Shown here: positions 44,804-56,246 of the stretch, in pieces
Position numbering within the stretch: the first letter of the stretch is position 1
How the letters are laid out: every line of letters begins with the position of its first letter
Source of the DNA: Alnus glutinosa
Lineage: Eukaryota; Streptophyta; Magnoliopsida; Fagales; Betulaceae
Length of the DNA stretch: 64,000 bases
Reading direction: 5' to 3'
Assembly (NCBI RefSeq): GCF_958979055.1
Contig: NC_084889.1
Coordinates: 3,162,001 to 3,226,000 of the forward strand
Translations under genes and position numbers: made by a program
Notes under the pieces: model-generated
What the model was told of the DNA's origin: nothing
Seen by the model: the letters and a program-made list of their open reading frames with translations, nothing else
The model's database searches: none

Positions 44804-47800
44804 TTACTCTGTTCTACCACCAAAGGCCTTCCCCAGTCTCAACCCAACAGTTTCGGAGCTAGGAGCAACCATCAAGTTTCCACCATCAGACATGTAAAAA
44901 TAGTTATAGTTGATCCTAGTAACCAAATCTGCCAAATGAGGGAAGTGCCCCACATTGAGCTTGAAAGATAGCACCTGCATAGAACACCACACAATATAAT
45001 ATGCATGTATTTGTGAAAGCATGCATGAATTTGTGGGTGCAACTACATGAGGATGTACATCTACTTGTGCATATATTTGTGCTTAGAGAAAGGATGTTGA
45101 CTGTTGGTTATGAGTTTGATTCAAACTTCGACTGTCACATAACAAACAGTCAATACTTTTTTGATGAGCGAATAGAAGTTTACTCTGAGTAGGAAAGCAA
45201 TGCAATCATCAAACTGTTTGTCAATTCGGTCCACTTCCATTTCACATCTGGCCTTTATAGCAGAAACTGCTCCACCACTACTTAGTGTATGCTGTATGGA
45301 ATAGAAATCAAGTGCTAATCCAAGAATACTGTTGATTCGGCTTGCAATCAGAGCCCACTGAATGAAAAGAGAGCATTAAAAGAACTCAGCATTTCTTCGC
45401 AACGATCACCAATGTAAAAAAGATCCAAGCATATATAAATAGATCAAAAACACCCAAGAAAGGGCAAAATTACCCACCAATTTATCTGGGACAACAAAGC
45501 ACTGGCGCTGAATCGATAATAAGTAGGCCTCATGTACTTCTATGACTTCATCCAAGGATCGAGCAGCTGCCATACCTTCACATAGTTCAAGCCATGCACT
45601 ATGATATACCTGCTTACTCAACCTCGTCAGAGATCAGACAAGTTCATATTCTTCTGAAAACAAAAGCTCGGATGCAAAAGGGTATAAGCATAACTGACAA
45701 TTCATAATGTGACATAACGATTATGAGGAAAAGAATATTATGCATAATTAATAAAATGACACTTTAGTATATTATGAACAGCTTTCAGAGACAACTTTAA
45801 ATGTTAAAATTAATTACCATCATAAATAATTTAAGAGGAGCTAGTGCATGGAGAGGAGCCTTTATCACTAAAATGAGTAGTAGCTATGTATGTGAATTTG
45901 GATTTAAAAAGCTAAGATGCATTAGAAATTCATTCATCACGTATCCTAACCAATATCATCGTCCGTAATCCCCAAGAACAAATCAGTTTCTGCTAGGAAT
46001 CTTGACAATGCATTTAAGGAACACTATGAAACCAGCAACAGAAGCAACCATATAACATTATAGTTCGATAGGAAATAACATTGAAAATGTAAAATGAGTA
46101 CAAATACTAACATGATCAGTAGAAACATCAAGTGAAAATAAGAAATCTTAAGAGACTTATTTGTTTCTTTCTTTTGGCTAAGTTATAGTTTTTGGAACAT
46201 TTCTCAATACTGATGACTACACAAACACAATAAAGCTCAATCCACATCAAATCCACCAGGGAAAAAAGGACATTGTTATGCATAAAATAAATAAATCAAG
46301 TTCTCTGAGACTATAAAATCTAAAACAGGAAGTTACACTTGATCATTTTTGCCGTTATATTTCAAGAAAATGCTTTCCACCATGGAACACAATGAAGTAC
46401 TGAACCAACTTCATTAGAGTACAAACATATCAATAGAGGTAAATAGTACTGACTTTATTCACTAGTGTCCATAACGACAAAACCAACAGAACAAACATAT
46501 AAATGGGACAAGTTAATTATAACTAAATATGTATATGTTTCAAATAATAAAAAATATAGGAATAGTAAGGTGGATGAGGGTGGTGGTGATATAAAAAGAT
46601 CAACAGGACAGGTGAGTCAATGGATGTAGACATGGCAGAAGTAGGTTGACAAAACCACCATATACACCAAATAAATAAGTAATATGAAACTGTTTGGTTA
46701 GCTTTTAAAAGTTATTTGTCAAGCATCCTTAAGTCATAAACTACGTTCTTGTCCATGTCCACAGGTCAAAGATTGCAAATAGTAATAAAATCCCCATGAA
46801 AGTAAGGTCCATATATACAGTGGGACAAGCCTTACTCTGTCCATTACGTATTGGTGAAAAGCATCCACGAAATGGAGGAGTTTCTGCTCCACTAACCAGT
46901 GGTGCTTGCGGCTGTTTGTCACAGTGCCTCTACCCTGCAAGAGGCGTAATAGAGATCAAGGTAATTGGAATATCATATAAATTGGAAAGCCTTAAACATG
47001 TAGTCAATAAGAAATGGCATTGTCCACATTGATCCTTAAATTATATTTATGCATGTGTCTTCATCTATGGTTATATGCTCTGTTCAAAAGGAAAACTCAT
47101 GGCATACGCTAGAACAAAAACACTGGAGAAAAAAGTGGCAAAAATTAACCTTCCACATCAACCTCCGAGCCTTATCAAGAACAAATTTTGCACGCTTGAC
47201 CTTCAATAGGAATCCCATCACCTACATAAAACATGGGAACAATTAGAGAGCACCAAGAAGACGACACCTTGGACAAAACCAGAGGTGGAAAAAATTACTT
47301 GGTTATACTTCTTAACAGCCTCTGTGTTAGCAATAAGTTCAAGCGGCCAAGAGACCTGTCACATCCAATACATGTATAGATAAAAGTTGATTCAAAAAAT
47401 GGAGCTAAAAGATAATAGAAAGTGAACCTAAACATATAACGAACCTTGTAGGTAAATTTCATTAAATCAAGCCCATCAATCCCAAAATTGTGAGTACGAC
47501 TTTTACGAGGAGTCGAGGCAACAGTAGCTGCATTAGGTTGCTGATCACCATCGAAACCTTGATTTTTAGTGATGGACACAACCAATGAATCTGGAGAACT
47601 TAGTAGCATTCCATCGGCAGAGTTTGTAATAGATTCCTGCATTCAATAAACACAGACCATTACTATGATATGAAGTGGCAAGAGAAATGAAAACCACATT
47701 AAGCCAACAAACAGCACCAGTATATGCCAACTTAGCAGTGTAGTTGATCATTCAATATAATTAAATAGCAAACTCTGTTATGGAACTACTGATTCATCAT

Positions 47801-50800
47801 ATGTTGGACATCATGTTCTTTCTACATTGGTGGCAGAGTATGAGATTGTTAACCCTAGCTCCATATACCCAATAGTTCCTGCTGGGTAAGAAGCAACCAG
47901 AAAAGGGGCACAACCCACGCACATAGGAAGTAAACAAAATGGTGCCCCCTCAAAAAGCAGAGGAAAAAGCAAAAAGAAATGCAAAAGGATAATACCGATA
48001 CATTTCCAAAATCTAAAATCAATAAAGCCCAAAAATGGGCACAAAACTGTATAAAAGGATGAACGAAACCCAATATAACTAGGCCCTGAGATATTCTATT
48101 TTAATCTCCAACATGTAGTGCCCATTACACTCAAAAGCTCACCTATTTTTCTCTGTCCAAAAGTTCCAAAGTAAAGAAGAGGACACAGCTCACCATGCTA
48201 TCAAACCCTTCTATTACCTATTTGTAGGGGGGGGAGAGAGAGAGAGAGAGAGAGAGCACTGGACTACACAGTTTGAGATGTAAAAGAAGTTTCACATGAA
48301 TCTAACGAAAGTATGACTTGGGAAAATAATTAAAGAAATTAATTTATAAGATTTTCCTTTTATGGTAAAAGGGATCTCAGAGATAACAGATTCCAAGTAT
48401 TCTTAAAATATACACTTCTCCAAACATAGAGGAAAATGGATATAAATTAAAAGCAGTTTTGTTACGTTGACAGCTGTCATGAAATCTTTGATCAAATCCT
48501 TGTAAACAAAAATCCTAGTAATTATCCCAGATGCAAGATATGGCTCCATAACAAGCACTGAAAGTAGAATCCCTAAAGCCTACCACAATGGTAAGCACAC
48601 TATTCTATTGCATGGAGTAACTTCACCTGTAGTATTGTATTCAACTCAAAATCATCATCCCAGGTTTCTCCCTTGTCCAGCTTATTGAAAATCACAGTCA
48701 GAAAGTGCTGCAGCAGATCACCTGAAAATAAAAATCTATCATTGAATATGTCAAAGAAATTTGAGATGTCTACTGACCAACATAGACCAGATTCAACTTG
48801 CTAAAAAATACCTGAACCTAACAAGTATATGGCACGCAATACTGCAAGCTCATCCATCAATCTCCAATCAGTCATCAACTTTGACAATATATGCCTGCCG
48901 ATATAATCCACCTGTGACATATGAAAGTGATTTTTTAAAAAAATATATGAATTGCATGCTTACCACACAACAAGAAAATAAAGTTCTATAAATTCGTTTG
49001 AGCTGTTTACTTGCTTCTTAATGTAGACAGTAAGACATTCCTGCATAATAACCACAGGAAGTGGAGTAGTTCTCGGTTCAACATTTTGAACCCAGCTAAG
49101 AACTCTTGATGAAAGGGTGCTGTTTTTCTGGAAAGGTAACAGCTCCGACATGTGGAGATCATCCTGTTCCCAAATTAGATAAAGCTCTCAGGAATACTCT
49201 TAAGGAATGCTAGAAAAGCTATAAGTAGAAAGCTGCTAAGAAGACTACCAGTCCAGTAGTACCTGAAATGAAGGAAGAAGAGTAGGAAAAGGAAACAACA
49301 CTTCTAACAGATCTGTGTCATTTTGTGAACGAACATATTCGGATTCACCAAAATGAAAACCAAAGGTATAGCTTGTTCCTTGAGTAGCATGAGAAGATCT
49401 GCTCTCACCACCAAATATGGCCTGTCGTAAAACCTCATCGTTTAACGGGGATAGATAGAAATTTCTAGACAAGTTAAATGTTTTCCAGGCATCCATATTC
49501 TTTCTAAGCATTGTCTGACACACAGTAATAACTGGATTTTCTGCACAGAACGATTCCAAGAGGGGCAATTTATCCAAAGTACCCGCAAATATATAATCTG
49601 CATTTGCATCTTGAAAATAACTTGCATCCTTATGTGCAGACTCTAAATTGGTCGTTTTTTTCTGCAGCAATGTATCAACCAAGAACTTATACCAAATCTT
49701 CTCTGAGCATGCTAAAAGTGGCAAAGTTCCACTACCATGATTTTCCACTTTTAGCTTGTTCAAACAGGATTCATCAAATGATGTAGTAATCTCAGATTTG
49801 CAGTGGTCACCTTGCCAAAAGTATCTAGAGATATGATCACCATGGCCTATAAGACCTGCTAAGGACACGAAGAAAATTTCTGATAAGGTCAACCCTGCTA
49901 TACTCTGCCCACAATGAAGACTATCACCAGAACTTTCAAAACCATAAAACTGAGAATCACTTCCTTTGCCAGATGCTGCTGAGAATGAGGTCGGAACATG
50001 TCGGACAAGCTGCAATGATTTTCCAGCAGATAAAATTGATTTAGATATGTCCTTAATAAACAGAGGACAAGCTTGGCAGTCTCTAATGCCCCGCTCTTTT
50101 CCTTTGATAGAACTAGACACAGCGATGGAATCCCGTTCACTGATTTCCTTCTTGTCATTTGTTAGAGGTACACGATCAGTGGCACGTGTTGTGGTAGAGA
50201 GCTCATCATCAGACTTCTGAAACTGTACTAATCTTAATAAATAGCTCTTCTCCCAAAACTCAGCTTCATCAACAGAGATTGCTCTGTTAGCATAAAAGAA
50301 CATCTGCGAAGTGTACAAGGATGATCAACACAGTATTTACAGATAATAGAAGAAGAAAATGAACAGTAATAATAGAGAGTCCTCTGTCAATACTGTGTAA
50401 ATAAATCATGAGACAACTTTTATTTCAGAAGTACATATATCAGGAACATATGGCATACAAACATTCAACTGATTAAAGATCTTATGGGGTATCAAACATG
50501 ATGTTCCCTCATATCCACTCAGACAACACAATGAAAGTCATCTGCAAAAAAATTATTAACATTGTTGCACCAGGGAAACCTTTTCGGAAAGAATTACATG
50601 AAATGATCTCAATCTTCAGAAGTGTAGAGTTACATCAAATGTGTCCTTGAGCACAAAATAAACAAACTTTTCTATGCTTTTGGATATAAAACAAATTGTT
50701 AATCACAATTACCTCCTCAAAAGGATCATCTAGTGTTCCTTCAAATAGCCAGGAATCAAGACCCTCAATATATGGCAACAAACTCCCAACAAATATATGG

Positions 50801-53070
50801 AGTAGCATCTGATAAGCTTCCTCCTGAAATTAGCAAAAGTTCTAAATTTTAATGCATATACTAGGCAAAACACAAGAAATTAAATGCCAAGCACAATGAA
50901 TTGCACAGTAGTAACAACCTCACCACCTTGCACTAGACACACTTCATCAAGCTTCTTGTAAAGATAGTCAAGCACGTGAACAGCCAATTCAGCAGCTGGA
51001 ACAGAAGATTTAGTTTCAAAAGACTCTTGGGGAATAGCTCCATGGACTATTTGAAATAGGTGCTCAGCACCTGAGCAAAGACTAATATCAATAAAAGGTA
51101 ATCAGTGATTGTCAACACAAGAAGAGGATAAACAAGACTGAGACCATAAATGTGATTACATAATGAATACCTTATAGAGGAGGGAAAAATAACCTATGTA
51201 ACAAGGACACTGAGATTAGTGTCACCTGTAACTCAAAATGAAAGATGTCTAATGTAGTGACCCCAAACAAAATGAAATATGATAAGCATGTTGGACCTAG
51301 AGACAGAGTCAAAATGCTTATACATGATGATGTGTCTAACACAGAAACTTATGATGTTTTAGGGCTGCCCTTACAAGGATGAGAAGCGATGGTGGTGCAA
51401 ATTCGAAAGATCAAACCATTTTCAGTTTATGTTCCTCCTCCTTTTTTATTTTCTTTCTCTTATTCAGTAGGCTCCTTGACCCATAGAATAAAACTTTCAA
51501 GATAAAATTGATAAAAGAAGATCTCAACACAAAGTTGAGAAACTATGGATAGTATTAGTGACCATCAGGATAACCCAAGCTGCAACAAGTACCACATTGC
51601 AAACTCCAATGAGGTTTAACAAGTACGAACCTTGATAAAGAACTCGTCAAACCTAATAAGGTCAGAGTGGTCCCAATGTCAGCATCATGTATCTTCATTT
51701 CCTCCTTGAGAGCAATATCCCTCAACCTCTGCTCTAAAAACAGGTAAATTTAGTCATCATGATAGTGATAAAGATCATAGATTGTAGAAATTATATATTT
51801 AATCCAGTGATTGGTATTAAATACATGCCTTAAGCCATGCAGAAACAGAGCATGTAAATGCCCTCAAAGTAGGAGGAGGTAATCTCACAGATGTCTCAAC
51901 TTTATTGACTACTATTTCTACCAGCTGTAAGCATGTCGCAGCATACATAAATTGATTCAGAATGGTGACAAGGCTTGTATGGGAAAGGTGAGCCACATAT
52001 ATTCCGGTTTTGGCATTAAAACCCCCTTCACTCTGGTCCCAATAAAACAGGGAACTAGAAAGTCCTTGCAACATCCGCAAAACACCTTGTACCTAAGACG
52101 AGAAGACAAAGATGGTATCTTTAAGTTAAAAGCAGATATGGAAGCAAAATTAGGAGCATATTATGCCAAGACATGGCCGTACCAGGTCAACTTCATTTGT
52201 CCTCAAGGAGGAAATTGGTGTTGCAAAATGTATGCCATCAGAGAAGACATCATAGATCCTATTGATTAAACTTTCAGAAACTTCTGTCTTTGCCCTCTCT
52301 GCTGATTGGCGGTAATGCAAGTCTATGAGAGGAAGAAAAAGCATAGTTTCTGTACTGCATAGCCTGACTAAAATTAAAACCATAATACAAAAATCCCCAA
52401 AACTAATATAGTTCATTCTCAGGAGAGAATTTCAGAACATTGAGGACAATACTTCCCCTATGTATTCCCTTTAGCATCTATGAATGATTTTAACTAAAAA
52501 CAAATTGGGTATAACTCCTATTAGGTTCCTGAGTCAAGTTCTTTAGATTCTGTTTCAAAGAACTACTATATCAAAGGGAAGAATAGAGAATCAAGATTCA
52601 TCATGCACCAAAGGGCTCATTTGGTATGAAGTTTCACAAGGAATAATCAACTAACCAGTAGATTTCTATTGTCTAGTCTTTAAATTCTAATATTTCAATT
52701 CTATTGATTGGAAAAACACATTTGACCCAACAGATAGAGGCATTCAAGAAACTAATCTACTTGTTATCAATGTGGGTTCAATTAATGGGCATACTCATTT
52801 AACTACATTCCCAATTAAACAATAAACTCAACTCAAGTTTCAAACTTGATAAGTCTTTTTTTTAATTTAAAAAAAAAATCTTTTTCCTGGGTGTTACAAC
52901 AAATGAAGCTTGGAAAACTTCAAATTAGTTCTTCTATTTAGACCCATTTACACCGTGTTTGGGAGTCTAATTTGGAAAGTAATAAAAAATAAATTAAACA
53001 AAATAAACGCAATAAAAATTAGTGAACTAGATGTGGAAAACGTATTACCATAGCAGAGAGGTTTTCCCAT
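44804..53070 (-). CDS. GCP5: gamma-tubulin complex protein 5 (GCP5), 17 exons
   Basis: Exons: 53070-53049 (tentative), 52301-52183, 52092-51829, 51728-51631, 51081-50919, 50823-50713, 50303-49263, 49163-49011, 48911-48812, 48721-48627, 47636-47445, 47355-47299, 47221-47150, 46934-46836, 45609-45478, 45357-45184, 44974-44804. All phases close for 1,020 residues. The N-terminal GRIP1 region contains IYDVFSDGIHFATPISSL, YVAHLSHTSLVTILNQFMY and AFTCSVSAWLK; exon 7 encodes the long plant insert starting MFFYANRAISVDEAEFWEKS. The C-terminal GRIP2 region, which contacts gamma-tubulin, has GIDGLDLMKFTYK, VSWPLELIANTEAVKKYNQ, KHHWLVEQKLLHFVDAF and LVTRINYNYFYMSDGG. GCP5 is a gamma-tubulin ring complex subunit nucleating microtubules in the cytosol. 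The first exon supplies only MGKPLCY plus one base. It is proposed because no in-frame ATG precedes the conserved start of exon 2; it is the weakest part. Intron 3 appears to use a GC donor (AAG|GCATGT at 51829). Confidence 0.9.
48234..48256. repeat. (GA)n microsatellite in GCP5 intron 10
   Basis: About 11 GA units following a G run, between GCP5 exons 10 and 11. Confidence 0.8.
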
Positions 53071-54141
53071 TGAAATAATTTACGGATCAACCAACGATAG
53101 CAGGGAAAACAACACTTTGGCTACTGTGGTTTCCGTCAAGGAATTTCTTCGTTTTGCCCTAATTCTTCTCTGGGGCAAACTCAAATGCGCATAAGAAGAG
53201 CACAGCCCTGCTCTTGCCGGTCGCGTTGCGAGGCATTGGGGTTCAGCACTTTGGCTACTGTGGTTCCGTCAGCTTTCTGCAAATCGGCGCGGTAGTGAAT
53301 TTCAATTAAAAGTCTCTGATGTGTTTTTTTATTAAGAGTTTCGAAAAGTGGTTTTTGGGTTTTTTTATTAAGGTCTATTTGGGTTTGCGATTTCAAAAAG
53401 TGTTATTTATAATTATGATTTTAAAATGTACGATTTGAAAAAAGTAATTTTTAAAGACGCTATTAAACGTTTGGTAAAATCACAGTTTAGCCTTTAAAAT
53501 TCTGCGTTTTAAAAAAACCATCATCTTACTTGCAATTGAAAAAGCATATTTTTTACGTTTTTAAATCGCAATTTTTAAAAACGTAGTAACCAAACGATTT
53601 ATGTTTTGTGATTTGGCTTAAAATTGCATTTATTGTCTACAAAATCGCAATCTCAAACGCACCTTAAAAAAAAAATGTTTTAAAATGATATAAAATGAGA
53701 AATGTTTTTTTATGGGATGTTTGAAAAATATTTTGCATTTCAGAAAAAACTTTAAAAATTATTTTACGTTTTAAATTAGAGAAATACTATTTTGTATTCT
53801 CTTGTCTTCCTTCCATCATTTTTTACTAATGTGATATTGGAAATTCCCTATATTTTTTTTTTCTTTTATTTAATATTAATCTAAAGGTAAATTGGCAGAC
53901 AATACCATATCAGAGAATGATATGAAAATGACCATAGGAAGATGCATAGCACATCTTTTAAAATTATTTGTTAATATTTTAAGAAAAGTAATAGGCGTCA
54001 TTTAACAACACCTTTTTAGAAAGCTTTTTACATTTTAGTAAAAATATTATTAAATAATTCAAAACCAAATCACTCATAACTATTTTTATCTTTATTTCAC
54101 ATTAAAATACTTTTTCAAAAAAAAAAGAAAAACGCATTCTA
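53071..54141. other. upstream region of GCP5
   Basis: Probable promoter and 5' UTR of GCP5 at its left end. A 25-26-bp phrase (CACTTTGGCTACTGTGG and following bases) is present twice, at 53113-53138 and 53247-53271, which points to a local duplication. It also contains a Tourist-like MITE and AT-rich sequence without genes. Confidence 0.45.
53371..53668. mobile_element. ~300-bp Tourist-like MITE upstream of GCP5
   Basis: The ends AGGTCTATTTGGGTTTGCGA and the complement of TCGCAATCTCAAACGCACCT are inverted repeats (about 20 of 24 positions). They are flanked by TTA/TAA-type bases, so the 3-bp TSD phase is ambiguous. Inverted stretches continue inward. Related AT-rich blocks may exist at about 24550-24830 and 12775-13045. 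Confidence 0.7.
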
Positions 54142-54158
54142 AAAAGTTTTATCTAACT

Positions 54159-55581
54159 TTTTTTCTTTTTTTTTTTTGAAATGAGCTTATAATCCCATGC
54201 AAGAAAGTCACAGCCTAACACTCAGAAAGAACAATGCTTGACAGATAGACCGGGAAAGAACCAAGCCATACATGATTCCGCTGCTGAAGAACAGCCAGTT
54301 TAGCCAACTTGTGAGTCGCCATGTTCCCTGTCCTTCTCACATGACTAACATCCCATCGATCGAAAAAAGACAGAAGATAAAGCGATTCCCCTATAAGATT
54401 GTCGAGGTAGCCAGCATCGGCACTCTTCCTGGAAATGGCCTGTACCACCTCCAAGGCATCCCCTTCCAGCACCACAGACTTCAAGCCCAGAAACAGTCCA
54501 AATTCGGCACACAGTCTAGCTCCGAAAGCCTCTGCCACGGACGAGTTGGAAATGTTACGGTGAAAAGAGCACTTAGCCCCCAGGACCTTACCATTGGAGT
54601 CTCTGGCTACAATCCCCACCCCTATCATCCTCTGCTTCCTATCTACCGCTGCATCCCAATTCAACTTATAAGTCCCCTGCTGAGGTTTAGACCACTGTAT
54701 AGATAAAGGGGATGGATTTTGATGAGAGAAAAGGAAAGAAGAATCATGGGCTTCCTTAAAGGCCGAAAGAGCTTCCTTTGCGCTTTTGATCAAACAGCTT
54801 GGGGGAGTGAAGACACCTTCGAAAACAAATCTGTTGCGCCTGTACCAAATCCTCTGCGCCACCATAGCGAACAACTCCAAATCTTCCGAACTCAACCTTC
54901 CACTCAAACTCCCAAATAAGTTCAGGAAATCAACATTCCCAGAAGTACTTTTATGGATCCGAGGAGGGCATCCAAACCAAACCGCCTTAGCAGCCTCGCA
55001 CAGCCATACAGCATGGGTACTGGATTCTGTCTCTAGACCACACAAAGGGCAAAGCGGATCCTCAACTAACTTCCTTTTCCATAATTTTTCCTTAGTAGGA
55101 AGAATCTCATTGCAGACTCTTCAAATAAAAAGTTGTGTTGATCTGGGAATCTTCAAATTCCACAAGAGTTTCCAACACTCTCTGGTATGAGGGGAATTCG
55201 AACTGCTACCCCGATACCTGTTCACCCGCTCCAAGTCAAGAAAATAGGCACTGCGCACAGAGAATTGGCCGTTTTTGTTACTCGCCCAGACCAATCTATC
55301 CTTCATCAATCGGGGGCTAATGGGGATGTTGCATATCACTTCCACTGTATCAGCCGAAAAAAGTTGTGCCAAAAGAGGTACGTTCCACCAATTAGTATCA
55401 AAATCAATTAATTCACACACTCCAGCTTCCGGGTTCAGTACCTGCACCTGAGCTTGAAAATGATGAGGTTGAGGGTAAGGGATCCATTTATCGTCTCTGA
55501 TTTTTATCTTAGTACCATCCCCGATCCTCCACATTATACCCTCCTTCAACAGAGGAATAGACTCTCATATGCTTCTCCACG
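54159..55581 (-). mobile_element. 5'-truncated LINE with nearly intact ORF2 C-terminus and 17-bp TSD
   Basis: The 17-mer AAAAGTTTTATCTAACT flanks it exactly (54142-54158 and 55582-55598), and the poly(A) tail appears as a T-rich run at 54159-54177. The minus strand reads about 460 codons of ORF2: FSWRSI, IMWRIGDGTKIKIRDDKW, KNGQFSVRSAYFLDLE, then a zinc-knuckle region CPLCGLE...HAVWLCEAA and an RNase H domain with KLNWDAAVDRKQR, SVAEAFGARLCAE, VVLEGDALEVVQA and TGNMATHKLAKLAVL. Only two stops interrupt the frame, at 55121-55123 and near 55563, and both replace a conserved Trp (TGG to TGA). The RNase H catalytic acidic residues look preserved. This is the least decayed LINE in the window. Confidence 0.93.
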
Positions 55582-55598
55582 AAAAGTTTTATCTAACT

Positions 55599-56246
55599 GT
55601 TTTTTATTTTGAATGTCGTTTTTTTATTTTTAAACATCAAAATTCTTATATTATTCTTCCAAAAGTTAAAAATAAGTGCCTACTTTTTTTTCGAAAGTTT
55701 TTTTAAAATTAATATTCACTCTTTATAAGTAAAAAACAGGAGTTTTGACATTTTTATATACTATCTTTATTTAAAAAAATGAAAAGAAAATTACGAAAGG
55801 AAACAAGCTTTAGCTGCCATTGGGTAGACAGCTTGCAGAAATCTATTGTGAAATGAACTGATTGACACAAGATGGAGCCTCAATATTTACAAATCATCCG
55901 AGCCCATCATTTGTCATGTGTAAATGTGACAACATTATCCTAAAACTTTGCCTTCCTATTTTTGTCTCTGTTGGATAATATCATTTCCATTTTCCAGAAG
56001 TATGAGCTCCTAGTATGAGTCCAAGCCCTAAGAGGCAGCAAAGATTTCCCGGTGAAGGCCTCGTAACTTCAAAAGAGGCAACAAAGATTCATCCATGGTA
56101 AATTGAGCCTCTGTTGGATGGAAGACAAAAGAAAGCTCTAAATGGTTATGCGAAAACCTCCATTAGAGTTCCCTGCAGGCCTCTTCCTGGCTGTACTCTA
56201 AGAGCACCATAGTTCCACATCAATCTAAGTCAACCACAAATTTATT
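55599..56246. other. intergenic DNA and probable 3' UTR of the MAPKKK
   Basis: T-rich sequence next to the LINE, then a more balanced stretch (about 55800-56246) that likely holds the MAPKKK 3' UTR. No gene is recognised. Confidence 0.4.
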
